A DNA stretch of 64,000 nt, taken from Colocasia esculenta. Lineage: Eukaryota > Streptophyta > Magnoliopsida > Alismatales > Araceae. The notes under the pieces are model-generated. The model worked only from the letters and a program-made list of their open reading frames with translations, was not told the origin of the DNA and searched no databases. Within the stretch, counting starts at the first letter, position 1. The number at the start of each line of letters is the position of its first letter. A program made the position numbers and the translations under genes. Positions 10,858-22,261 of this stretch are shown here, one piece after another. The DNA lies in assembly GCA_014218235.1 (NCBI GenBank), contig JACBKR010001264.1:1860001-1924000 (forward strand), written 5' to 3'.

Positions 10858-12782
10858 ATGGAACAGCTCCCTGCAAGATGTGCATTTGGAGATCAAAGTT
10901 TCACTCTTTTCATAGGGAGGGACATGGAATTGGCGTCCATACATGCCAGGATTTTAGAAAGGTTGGGTATAAACATGCAGAAGAATGTGCTGAAGTATCT
11001 TCTTCCCATTGATGGCCACGTTGAACAGGTGCTGCATGATGATGGGGATGTCCAAGCTATGTTTGATCTTCACAAGTGTCAAGGAACATCATTCATAAAT
11101 CTACACATCCATCCGGTGGACTCTCATTGCATCAGTATGCATGCTAGTCGTCAGTCAGGTGATCCGCCACCACTTGACAGATACATACTCCCATGCGTCG
11201 TTCCTATGCATTCTTCAGCAGCCTTCATGTTATCCCATGCATCATGTACGTATGTATGTACATTTTTTACAGAAGTACTTCAAACATGCATGACGCTTGT
11301 TTGGAAACCACAGGATCATCCCACTTACCAGGAAGCAGTCTGGAATTGTACGACGACTGACCAAAAGGAGCGGAAGGTGAAGTACTAGTCTTGACGTAAT
11401 ATTGTCTAGGTAGAATACATTCACTAGGACAAGTCTTCATAAGCAAAGAGCAATTGCAGATGGAATTGACAAATTACGCAATCACACGAGGATTTAATTG
11501 GAAATACTTGAAGAACGACTATGTACGATTAACTGTATGGTGCAATGTAGATGTTTGACCATGGCGCCTTCATGCGTTCGACATTTGTGAAGGTCCAGAA
11601 TTTGCCATCAAGAGTCTGAACAACATACACAGATGTGGGTGTGACATTATGAGCGATCGACATCCTAAGACATCTAAGAAGTGGGTTGCAAATGCTGTGA
11701 AGGGGAAACTAGTTGATAAACCCACTTATAGAGCAAGTGAAATGATGATAGACATACGTCGGGATTACAGTATCTCCATCGCTTATCATCAAGTATGCCA
11801 TGATTTTAATTCTAACACATCACGACTTCTACTGTAATGCATACAATGATAACTGTAAGTTTCTGACGCTTGTATTGTAACAACTATAATCATATACTAT
11901 AAGGGTCTGTATTGTAACAACTGTAATCATTACAAAGTATACTGTAACAATCTATGCAAGCCACTGTATCAACAACAGTATAATCTGTAAGGTCTAAGGA
12001 CAAGTACTGTAACAATCTGTAAATAGTCTGTAAATAGCACTGTATAGATTCATCTAACATACCATGTATCATTATATCAATAGGCATGGTGGGGCAAAGA
12101 AGTTGCTGTCAGTTCTCTATACGGAGATTTCAGAACAAGCTATCATATGTTGCACTGGTACAGCGAACGTGCATTACAGTCAAACCCGGGATCGATTTTG
12201 TCTCTAGAAGTGGACCCGGAGACACAACGTTTCAAACGCTTTTTCATATGCTTCCAGGCATCTGCATATGGGTTCGAAGTTGGTTGTCGACCTATGCTCT
12301 TTTTGGACGGAACTCATATCAAACAACATAGAGTACAAGGGGTTATACTTGCAGTAAGTGCCTTAAACGATAACAATGAGCTATTCACTGTAGCGTACTC
12401 CATCGCAGATTCGAAAACATATGACAACTAGGTCTGGTTTCTACAAAATTCGAAAAATGCATTACTCTCAGATAGAAGGATCGCCTTCCTATTAGACAGG
12501 AGGAAAGGTCTGAAGGAAGCGATTCCTGACATATTTCCAAATGATCATCACGGCTATTGTTTCCAGCACATCATGTAGAACTTCAATGACCAATGTGCAG
12601 GGAAATATGCCGCCCCTTTCAAGAAATTACTTAGAAAAATCCTCCAGCTCATTACCTATGCTGTCACTGAACAAGAGTACTAAGACACAATGATCGCAAT
12701 AGAGCTTAATTTTGCTGATGCCAAAGAATGGGTGCTCCCAAATGATGTCGACCACTGGCCCCATGCTCGTTTCCCGAGAATG
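10858..12782 (+). pseudogene. MuDR-type (MULE) transposase, truncated and broken
   Basis: The ATG at 10,858 opens an N-terminal PB1-like domain (CAFGDQSFTLFIGRD ... DDGDVQAMFDLH). A frame from about 11,431 then gives the MuDR N-terminal domain (GQVFISKEQLQ, KYLKNDYVRLTVWC, PWRLHAFDI, KKWVANAVKGKL). A 291-bp GT-AG intron (11,793-12,083) separates it from the catalytic part (AWWGKEVAVSSLYG ... MLFLDGTHIK, first catalytic Asp at 12,306-12,308; LLDRRKGLKEAI; HGYCFQHIM). Stops lie at 11,556-11,558, 12,429-12,431, 12,576-12,578 and 12,681-12,683. Homology ends after HWPHARFP at about 12,782, so the last catalytic acidic residue and the zinc-finger end are missing. This copy cannot make transposase. 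Confidence 0.85.
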
Positions 12783-12886
12783 GTGGTGGTCGACTACTAC
12801 CATACATGTGGTAACAAGTTATGGAGAGCTATGTTCTCTCTTGTACTATGTACTTCTTTTTTAACTTAATATAATATATTATTTCT
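12783..12886 (+). repeat. ~105-bp segment, copy 1
   Basis: This segment (TGGTAACAAGTTATGGAGAG, CTTGTACTATGTA, TAACTTAATATAAT) recurs in the same orientation at 17,366-17,468 with scattered differences. The two copies bracket the large inverted repeat at 13,044-17,139. It begins exactly where transposase homology stops. Confidence 0.75.
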
Positions 12887-14329
12887 TTGTCAAACAACAA
12901 GTGGATTAAAGATGGAGATAACGTATCTCCAAATCATTTTATCCTCATTCTCATTTTTTCTATTCCCATACCAAACGGGACCTAAAGGGTTACATGCCAC
13001 TTAATTATCTTGCACACGACAAGATGTTCACTAAGTCATTAGTTGTGACGGACCACGTCGTTCAAACCCGTTAACCCAATAACGAGCTTGATCCGACTCT
13101 GCCTCCCACGAACAAGTCGAAGCCTCGCCAGGGATATCACACACATGTCCGTGAAAAACACAAAGGAACACACTGATATATATATATATATAAGATTCAA
13201 TATCTCACACATATTTACAATAGATTTACATAGCCAAATTTCAACAAAAGTCAAACTCAAGTACACAGGCCTGGGGCATACCCTGGGGGACAACAGAAAA
13301 GTAAATTACACTGCTGGAGGCGTGAACCCAACACCGTTACGATGCAGCTCCGGACTAGAAGACGGGCGTGAAACCTCCTGCTCTCCCTCACCTGAAAGCA
13401 ATAAGAAGTGAGCCTCACGAGTCACTGGCTCAGTAGGAAAATTTCCTAAAAAGCCGCAAACCACAAAAACACAAGAGAAGCAGAAGTAGAACACAGTTAT
13501 TTATAGCTAACAACTCTGACTGAGCATGGAATAATAATCACATTGCTTAAATAGAATTAAGCTAATAACAACAACTCAACTTAAATAAAAATGGCAAACC
13601 ACGCTTAAAAGTACGAGTTAAAGAAGGGTAACGCCAAACACAAGTCACGAAGACTGGTTCGCTACACCAGCTACAGACCCGGACAAGCAACACAGGTCTA
13701 CCTCTCAGCTTTGTAGCTAAGGACGAAAGGTCCAGCTACCGCTCCACTACACAGAACCAACAAGCTGTGGAGACAAACACACACCACAACTGCAGCCCAC
13801 ACGGCTACAGCTCCATGCATGGCACCTTTAAGGTCTCTGGCCCGAGCACCCTAAAGTGAGGCATTGGAAAACAAGGACTAGCTGGGGACCAGTACGTCTA
13901 CCGGTGTTCGTCCCCCAACCAAGAGCGCACTACAAGTGACTAAGTACACCCACAACACACAAGCTGTTGTCCCAATGTCGTCTTTCCCTCAGTCGGACGT
14001 ACTACTCAAGCTACGGAGTGAGGATGTCCAGGAAGACGACACAGACCGAAGCGGTACACAAGTACTGGGACAAGACTCCGAGCACTACTTGCTTGGCTCA
14101 CAAAGAACCTGGGGTACCCGACTCGAGAGGTAACCACGGCCGGTGGCATATACCCGACTTGCCTCGCACGCATAACCACACAAGCTCGGTAATGCCACTT
14201 ACCACAAGTGCCGATGCACCGCTTACCAATGCCTTGCACAATACACAACGATTAATCCGATAGTTACACTATCATACACAGCCATAAAGCCCTCGAAACT
14301 GTTAACGTCACTAGGGCTACTGTCGCCTT

Positions 14330-15860
14330 CTGAACGCGACATCCCGATAAGTTGCGTTCAGAAACAGAACGCGATGGGTCAGCCTGTCGCATTCAGAACG
14401 TGACAGGAAGGTCCGTCGCCTTCACAGACAGGAACCCTAATCCGGGATACCATCTCTGGATCTCCCATGCAAACCATGTAAAACAATGTAAAAACCCATT
14501 TTTCATGCTCTACTCATTGTCCTAGCATGGTATCTATCATTTTTAACACAATTAACAATCTATACATGCATCATATGTAATCCATGGTGTAAAATAGGAT
14601 AGAATCTCCCTACCTTCGTGAAGAATGCGAAGAACGATAACCACCTGGCATTTCCCCCGCTCCGTGCGGCGTCCTTGCGGCGAGAGCACGCCAAATACGA
14701 CCCTAAATCGTGAAATCGCCCAAGAAACCCGCGAAATCTCCTCCTCCTAGCCGAACAGAGCTTGTTGGAGCTCTGTTTGGCCAACCTACTCAAAAATACT
14801 TCGGAGATGGGAACGGACGCACACTCCCGTCATGACAAGAATGCGACGTAGGAGGTCGTCGCGTTCCTACTGCTGACGTCAGCAAGTCCGCCCAGCGCGC
14901 GACATGCGGCGGACATGCAGACGAAGACCCTCAAGCGTCGGCAACCTGAATGCGACACCCAGGACCGTCGCGTTTAGAACGCGACGCCAGGCCCTGTCGC
15001 GTTCACAGACAAAGAGCCAGTGAGCGCTTTGGGCCCAACCTGCCGTCCCAGAATGTAACGTTCCGACCGTTCGGATCATCCTTGTGTGGTCGTGGAGGCC
15101 AGTGTGTGGCCGATGACGTGTGTGTGACAAGTGGTTTCCACAGGTTATGAGATTTTGCCTAAAGCACTCTCTGTTTCTCTATTCCTAACGCGACAGTGAG
15201 GGGTGTTGCGTTGTGATCGCGACAGCCCATGGCGTCGCGTTTATGGAACCGTCAGTTTAAGTGAACGTTTGCATGTCTGCCGCATGTCGCGTGCTGGGCA
15301 CATGGACTGACGTCAGCAGGATTAAGGCGACAGTCTAAAGTGTCGCGTTCAGGTCGCGATCGTGTAGGGTGTCGTGTTCTTAACTGCACTGCATTTTTAA
15401 GTAACCCTAGTAGAACAGAGCTGATGAAAGCTCTGCTCGGCCAGGGGGTTTTTGCTGTGGAATTTTGGGTGATTCGGCTTGTTAGAGCTTGGTTCGACGA
15501 GCTTCCACCGCGAGGATGCTTAGTGGAGCGGGGGAAACGTCTTACGAGCTTCGTTCTTCGCATTCTTCGCGAAGGTAGGGAGATTTCCCGTGGTTCGATC
15601 CGTGAATCATTCGTGTGTGGTGGATAATGTGTTTCCTGCTTTCTAAACCTTAGATAGCATGTGTAGGAACACATTAAAGCATGAAAACGGAATGAAAACC
15701 ATAGGTTATAAAGAGTTTGGGGTGATCCGGATGATGGAATTCAGATTAGGGTTCGCACCTGCTAAGGCGTCGACCCTTAGCGTCGCGACCATGTCGCGAC
15801 ACCGCGATACGTCGCGTCCTGAAGGCGACGCTGCACCCTGTCGCGACAGCAGCCGAATGC
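14330..15860. repeat. GTCGCGTTCAGAACGCGAC-type palindromic motifs
   Basis: The inner parts of both arms and the spacer hold many variants of GTCGCGTT, GAACGCGAC and GGCGACGC, often as short perfect palindromes (for example CGTTTAGAACG near 14,970). They make this the most CpG-dense part of the inverted element. No reading frame uses them consistently. Confidence 0.55.
15040..15160 (+). repeat. Spacer copy of the sequence beyond the right arm
   Basis: The spacer segment with GAGGCCAGTGTGTGGCC and ATGACGTGTGTGTGAC is, reverse-complemented, a diverged copy of 17,141-17,270, just outside the right arm. The inverted structure therefore contains material that also flanks it, so it was not built by one simple inversion. 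Confidence 0.65.
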
Positions 15861-17365
15861 TGTTATCCAAGAATGCATGCAAGTGTATAATTATCCGTTT
15901 AGAGTGGTTTGTGATATGTGATGATAGTAGGAGGTGCATTGGCATTCTCTCTACACTCGGGGAGCGTGTGGTGTGTGGTTTATATGGTGTTCATGTGGTT
16001 TGTATGGAGTTTCACGTGGCTTGTGCGTTGTGCACGTGGTTTCTGTGTACGTGGTATGTAGTTTGACGCCTTCCGTGGATACCTCTTCAGTTGGGACCCC
16101 CAGGTTTTGTGTGAGCCAGGCACGTGAGTGCTCGGGGCTTGTCTCGGTACTGGGTACCGATGAGGTCTTGTCGTCTTCCTGGACACCCTCACTCTTGTGC
16201 TGAGTAGTACGTCCAGCTGAGGGAAAGACGGTAGTGGGACAGCGACTAGAGAGAGAGTTGTTGTGTTGTCGCTTGTAGCGCGCTCGTAGTTGGGGGAGAC
16301 GGACACCAGTAGACGTACTTGACCCCAGCTAGTCCTGTTTTCCAGTGCCTCACTTTAGGGAGCTTAGGCCAGAGTCCCTAAAGGTGCCAGGCATGGTCTT
16401 CGAGGTGTGTGGCCTGCAGGTTGTGGTGGTTTAGTTGGACTCCACAGTTCTTTGTACTTGTTTAGTGGAGCGGCAGCTGGACCTTTCGTCCGTGGCTGCG
16501 AGACTGAGAGGTAGTCCTGTGTGGTTTGTTCGGGTCAGTAACTGGTGTCGCGAACCAGTTGACGTGGCTCGAGTGTGGCGTTTCTCTACAGTAGCTCGTA
16601 CACTTGTTTGGCTTTGTTGTTTATTTATTTATTTACATTGATCCCTGTTAAGCGGCAAATGGTAAGTGGTAATTGCAGTTTTAATATTCTGCTAGATAGT
16701 ATTATAAATTGTTAGTGTAACATTCCCTGCTTTGCTACTTGTGTTGGTTTGCTCGGTTTCTAGGGAGTTTCTCTACTGAGCCAGTGACACGTGAGGCTCA
16801 CCCCTACCTCCTACCAGGTGAGGGAGATCAGGAGATTTCACACCCGTCATCCAGTGGAGGGTCTGCACCACCAGCAGTGTAATTTTACTTTTCTGTTGTG
16901 CACCTCGGGGTATGCCCCAGGTTCTGTTGTAGTTTGGTTACAGTTGTGCTATGACTATGTATATTTCATGTAAATATTCGTGAGATTGTTAGATATTATG
17001 AGTAATTAAGTTGGTTCCTTTATGTTTTTACGGACATATGGTTTGATATCCCTTGCGAGGCTTCGGCCCGTTCGCGGGAGGCGGACTCGAGTTAGGCTCG
17101 TTATTAGGTTAACGGGTTTGAACAACGAGGACCGTCACACACAAAGCCTCACAACCTGCGTAAACACCTGTAACACACGTCATTGGCCACACACCGGCCT
17201 CCACACAACCACTAAGCAAAGATCCACAAGGATCCGAAAAATGCGCGACGTTACATTAGCTGTGCAACTAATTCTTGCCTTCGTCCTGGAGCAACCGTAG
17301 TAGCGCTATGATGTTTTCTCTGCTTTCCTTTAGAAAATGTTATCTATGTGTTTTGGCATGTTTGG

Positions 17366-17468
17366 TGGTGGTTGGCTACTACCATACCTGTGGTAACAGA
17401 TTATGGAGAGCTATGTTTCCTCTTGTACTATGTATTTCTCTCTTAACTTAATATAATTTTTTATTTTT
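17366..17468 (+). repeat. ~105-bp segment, copy 2
   Basis: Direct repeat partner of 12,783-12,886. Here it is followed by an A-rich stretch and then a GC-richer gene fragment. No reading frame runs through both copies. Confidence 0.75.
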
Positions 17469-17499
17469 TCATAAAAAAAGTCTTCCTCAACAAGAATTA

Positions 17500-17731
17500 G
17501 CCTTCTTAATTTGCCTGGTGCCTTATCTGTGACAACATGCTCTATCTATGCCGCCTCTTCTTCATCCTCCATTGCCGTGAGCTTTAGCTTGACGAGCTCT
17601 AGCCGTAGCCACCTACACTAGAGAGAGGTGTGGAGGACCTCTGGCCGCTCAATTTGGACCTCCTTCAGCAAGAACCACCCATCCTTTCTCACCACCTTTA
17701 GGAGGGATTGGGACCTCCCGCACGCTATCGT
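17500..17731 (-). pseudogene. GC-rich gene fragment, part 1 (split by the LTR)
   Basis: This 230-bp segment and 21,912-22,250 are one GC-rich piece divided by the 4.18-kb LTR. On the minus strand this part reads SQSLLKVVRKDGWFLLKEVQ, with alternative open frames. The family is not recognised. Coding character is inferred from composition and the open minus frame, so it may be a captured exon rather than a resident gene. Confidence 0.35.
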
Positions 17732-20700
17732 GTCATGCCTCGCCAATTTAGCAGCGGAATAAATTAGGGAGGCATGAACAACGAGTATGGTAATGTAAAT
17801 TGTGCATACATTCGCAAATATCAGAGCAACTAATGAACAATAATTGCAATTAAAACTCATCATTTTATTGATAATTCTCCTAAACTATTACAACCACTAA
17901 TCGGAGCCAAAACATAGGGCTCAATGACATTATTACATTGGATAAGAAATCTAAAGCAAATATCTAACTAGACTCTAAGGTACTTATAAGGACATTCCAT
18001 CTCTACGACTTCAGGACGCTCATCACTCCAGTCCAATCCCGTTGTTGTGTGTAAGGTCATCACTTGACTTACCTGAAAACACAATAACAAATAACGAAGG
18101 GTGAGCGATAACGCTCAGTAGGACTTAATATCTCGTGTAAACAAGCATGCTTTAAGTGATTAATGTCTTGTAACGCAGGTTAACTAGAGAGAAGGATCAA
18201 GTATAGTCAAGAGAGTAATAGTACAAGATAACGAGAGATTGATGGCATACTGGAATGATAGAATGCGATAACATGTGAACGATAATACACTTCACAAGAA
18301 TATTGCAAAACTAGAATGATAGAGAAAAGACCATATAACAAGATAGCGTGTATCAAAATGACATGTAATAGGATAGCTTGTATCAAGGTGGCATGTAACG
18401 AGATAGCTTGTATATCAAGATAGCGTGTAACGAGATTGCATGTAAAGAGATAGTGTGTAAAGAGATAACATGTAATGAGATAACGTGTATGGGTGCACCA
18501 CGGTGCACTAGTCGAGTACGACAATAGTCACTTTGGGACAGTAGCCGTTTCACGATAGTACAGTACGTCTGAACTCCTCAGACTACTGTTATAATAGTCA
18601 GTGCTAGCACAGTAATAGCACCAAAACGATACAGTACGTCTGAACTCCTCAGACTAATAGTGTAACAGTTAGATGTCTAGCCAAATCAGTATAGTCAAGT
18701 CAGAACCGGTGCAATGCAGAACACCGTCAAAAGCCCCTGCAGGTATTTTCGGGTGTCTCTCTGCCCCCAGGACTAGATTGGAGCCCCTCGGACACTCTCC
18801 GTGCCCTACACAGTATGCATTCAAGTCAGTAGGGTCACCGGACCCATATTATGGCGCTAGACAGTCATGTATAGTACAAGCAATGGGAGCCACAACAGCT
18901 TAAGAGTCTCAAGAGAGTACTAGATGAATAGACGAGATAGTAGAGTGAACGTGAATAGATGAGAGTACAAGGATAGTAGTTGAGATATGGGTATAATCGT
19001 AAAACAACGATAAACCATGATAGTAACAGTTGCACAATACCAGGTCGGGTACTGGCAGTCTGGTAGAAGTCACAACCGCCCACTAGCCGTGCTATGAACA
19101 CATGCTAGATGGTCCGGTGTGGTCGCAAGATAAGGAGAGAACACTAAGGCCATGGATCGTACTGATCCCTAAGGTGTAACGGGTTTTAGGGTACAACCAA
19201 CTCGTTGACTAAGGACGTGCGCCAAAGCTAAGAAGACTTACGGAGGTCTTGACACGAATTCCCTAGTCCAGTCGAGAGTATTCCCGATGGAGAGGTGGTC
19301 CAAGTCAAGAGAAAAGTGTGTAGAAAATGGGTCAGTTGTGCCTCGAGTGCTCGAAAGCCGAGGGAAACGATAACGGTATTTAAAATGTGCGAGTAAAAAT
19401 GATGACAATTGTATTTAATAAAATATGGTAATTTAGTCATTTATTTCGCTAAGTTACCGGATACATTATTGCATAAATTATTAGGGTCAAATGGCAATTA
19501 ATAAAGTCATGTGTGTGCAAGTGTAAAGAAATCTGGAGGATATGACAAGTCGTGTAAATGTCCTTTTAAAATAATTAAATTTTATATCATTAATGACATT
19601 TATTAATTTACCAAGTCGAATTAACTATAACATGGGTTAATCATGGCCAATTAAGGGGTATATAGCTTAAACAATAGGGCATATGCACAATTTTACATTC
19701 TGGTCGGATTCATGAAAACGCGACGGACTTACCCGTCGCGATTCAAGTCGCGACAGGGTGGTCGGGCGCGACACGGGGCCTGGCCGGTCTGGCCCGGTCC
19801 GGTATGAATCACGGCGGCTTATGCCGACGCATTCTTGACGTGACGTCAATGGCCGGCGCGACCCCACTATTATCATGGCGGATCGCGTCGTCGCGATAAC
19901 AGGTGGGATTGTCCTTTTTCCTTTTTTCCCAGGACGAGTCCTCTGTGATACATGGATATTCTAAATTCCATATAAAATAGTATGGTGATCCAAAAAGTAC
20001 GAAACTAGTTTTAAACAAAAGTAGACATGTATATCTATCAACATGTACGATTAAATTGAAAATAGACAAGGTTTAGATATGCATTGATCGGGTTACTTTT
20101 CGGTGACCTAAATAGGCACAGTTAGAGTTCAACAAATTAATTTGAGATGAATACATGATGAAAAATTACGAAACTAGGGGCGTTCGAAAGCTAACATGAT
20201 ATAGTATTTTAGAAAATTTTCTCATAGCAGAACATCAAGTATGCACGAAGTTTAAAGGTAAACTTGAAGAGTTGGGTACAAGCAATAGACATGAATTCAA
20301 AGATTTAATTCTCCCTCATGGGAGATCGAAATCAAGCAAGATCAGAGGCGTTTGAAAGATAATAAGATGCAGTATACACGAGAATTTTATCATGGCATGA
20401 GAGCAAGTACATATGGAGAATTAAAGAAATCATGAGATTTCAGTTCATGGTAACAGTAGGTCTTCACGAATTAAATTCACCCAAACGAATGAGCGGAATA
20501 CAACAAAACTATAGGGCTTTTGAATAGGTACATGAAGTCTACCTAGGGTAATTATTTCACGATTTTAGCTTGAGAGATTGCCTACCTTTCGTTGCAAGAT
20601 TGAAAAGCTAGGGTTTTTGGACGAAGACGGGGTGAAATCCTTTGCTCCAAGCTCCTTCCACATTGCTCCTTCGTTCTCCAGCCTCTCCCTTCATCTCCCA

Positions 20701-21911
20701 AAGTCTAAGCACGAAAATAAGGGTCCCTTCATCTCCCAAAGTCTAAGCACAAAAATAAGGGTTGATAGGGTTGGATTAGGGTGTATATGGTTGCTACAAG
20801 AGTCCATCCTCTCTAAAACTCTTCCTACTTCTTCTAACTCTTTAATTTCTTTATTTATCCCCTTATTTCCTGCATTATCCCACCTAATAGGATAGATGAG
20901 AGGTCTAATTTCGTGGGTAATGGTTTAGAATAGGTCTAGAACTCTTATAGAGACATTTATAAGCTAGTTTAGTCATTATCTTACCCCTTTTTAATTTATT
21001 TAAATATTAACTCCGAATTTACACATTTTTCTCCTCATTTTATAACATTTATCACTTAGTTGGCTTGGGGAGAGATCTAATTTCGTGGCTAATATGTTAG
21101 GATGGGATTAGGACTCTTTTAGGGATATATATATATATGTCATTTATTATTTATCTAATATATTTATCTAATTATTACTATATTTAATCCGAATTTCACT
21201 TAATTAACTCTCATCTCATGGTGGGCTCTTCATATTAGGGTCCAACAATCCATATTAGGACCATTAACTAAACTCATTACTAATTTAACTTAATGGGTAT
21301 TGATTTAGTTTCCAATTATTCACCATTTATCCTTATGTAAATCTATTTATCACACTTATTCAAGTAATTTCATATTTTTAAATTGATTAAATATTATTCA
21401 TGCCAATATTTTTAATATTCATCATTTAGGCTCTTACTCTTGGCCCAATATCTCAAATGAGTCTAATTGTACATTCCACGTTCTTACTTTACTTATTTGA
21501 TTTTTAATTATCCTTTTATTAGAGAATTTATTTATGGGCCAAAATTGTCTATTGATCCAAATATCATAATAGGCTATCATCATAAATTATTTAAAGTCTA
21601 CTCATTCATTTATTTTAATTTATAATCCACTTAGTTCATAAAATAATGGGTTCTCCGACTTATTCCTTAATTATTCTAATAAGTCGCATAAATTCTTAAA
21701 CTAAGTTCAAATGATTTTTCTATGCCCAAATTTTATGATAGGTCATTAGAGAACATTATTTAAAGTATAACTATTATTTTTACAAAATTTTTATAGGAGT
21801 TTATACGCATGCAATAATGATGCATACCGTTTTAACTAATTAAATTTATTAATAAATAAAATTTCTATTTATCTATACTTTTTAATTAATAAATTTTTTC
21901 GGGGTACTACA
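17732..21911. mobile_element. Probable solo LTR (4.18 kb), Del/Tekay-like ends
   Basis: The element begins TGTCATGCCTCGCC and ends TCGGGGTACTACA. These near-symmetrical TGT..TGCCTCG / CGGGG.ACTACA ends are characteristic of long LTRs of Del/Tekay-type Ty3 elements. The flanks share only ATC plus one G/A difference (ATCG at 17,728-17,731, ATCA at 21,912-21,915), so the target duplication is weak. The interior has no gag or pol. Composition changes along its length: CpG motifs near 19,700-19,900 and a very AT-rich last kilobase. It holds a GGTGAGCG...CGCTCAGTAGGA segment (near 18,100) resembling one in the fold-back element to its left. A long non-autonomous element cannot be excluded. Confidence 0.6.
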
Positions 21912-22260
21912 ATCAGCCACCGCTCATCCATGTCGGTGGTGGCAGGAACTCCTCCTTCTTCGCCCCGAACCACACGTTGGCCTCGCCTTTCTTTGAGTAG
22001 CGTCGCCTCACTGCCTATCAAGAGAGCTCCTGTTCGCTTTCTCGATCTACCACTCCTCCTCCACGCTCATTTGCCTGTTGTAGCAATTATAGAACCCTAA
22101 GGCTTTCTGTGTATAGCTCTAGCATCTCGTTGCCACCCCACCCATATAGATAGCTCAGCCCAGCATCCCATCGTCCATCCAGTCCACTAGCCACTTCCCC
22201 TCCTCCTCCCCCACAGGCCTACAGCCCATTGGTGATAGATCCATGATGTGGGGATCTACG
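21912..22260 (-). pseudogene. GC-rich gene fragment, part 2
   Basis: This continues the fragment broken by the LTR. On the minus strand it reads RRYSKKGEANVWFGAKKEEF followed by LPPPTW in one frame. I do not recognise the family. The segment ends at a T-run (about 22,266-22,280). Confidence 0.35.
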
Positions 22261-22261
22261 G

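Larger units (their letters stand above)
5830..12782. mobile_element. Decayed Mutator-like element with Ulp1 gene (KI-MULE type)
   Basis: A MuDR-type transposase (plus strand, from 10,858) and a DUF1985-like/Ulp1 protease gene (minus strand, from 10,458) lie divergently with about 400 bp between start codons. Pairing a transposase with a C48 protease gene is known for KI-type MULEs. Both genes share intronic ACTGTAAC repeats and have decayed together. The right side is cut at about 12,782, inside the transposase catalytic region, where unrelated DNA begins. Terminal inverted repeats and a 9-bp target duplication were not found, so the outer limits are approximate; the left limit is set by the repeats, not by a terminus. 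Confidence 0.65.
13044..17139. mobile_element. Large inverted-repeat (fold-back) element, ~1.9-kb arms
   Basis: The left arm (13,044-~14,925) and right arm (~15,265-17,139) are reverse complements over most of their length, with about 340 bp between. The outer ends read TGTGACGGACCACGTCGTTC and, from the right, TGTGACGGTCCTCGTTGTTC. Shared landmarks in order are the AAACCCGTTAAC end zone, CACTGGCTCAGTAG, a GTACTGGGACAAG zone and the AACAGAGCT gene-like zone. Inner arm ends match around GCGACATGCGGC. Arms differ by many substitutions and small indels, so the duplication is old. No transposase is seen and no convincing target duplication flanks the ends. It may be a fold-back DNA element, or two inverted copies of an LTR whose ends happen to be symmetrical. 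Confidence 0.7.
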
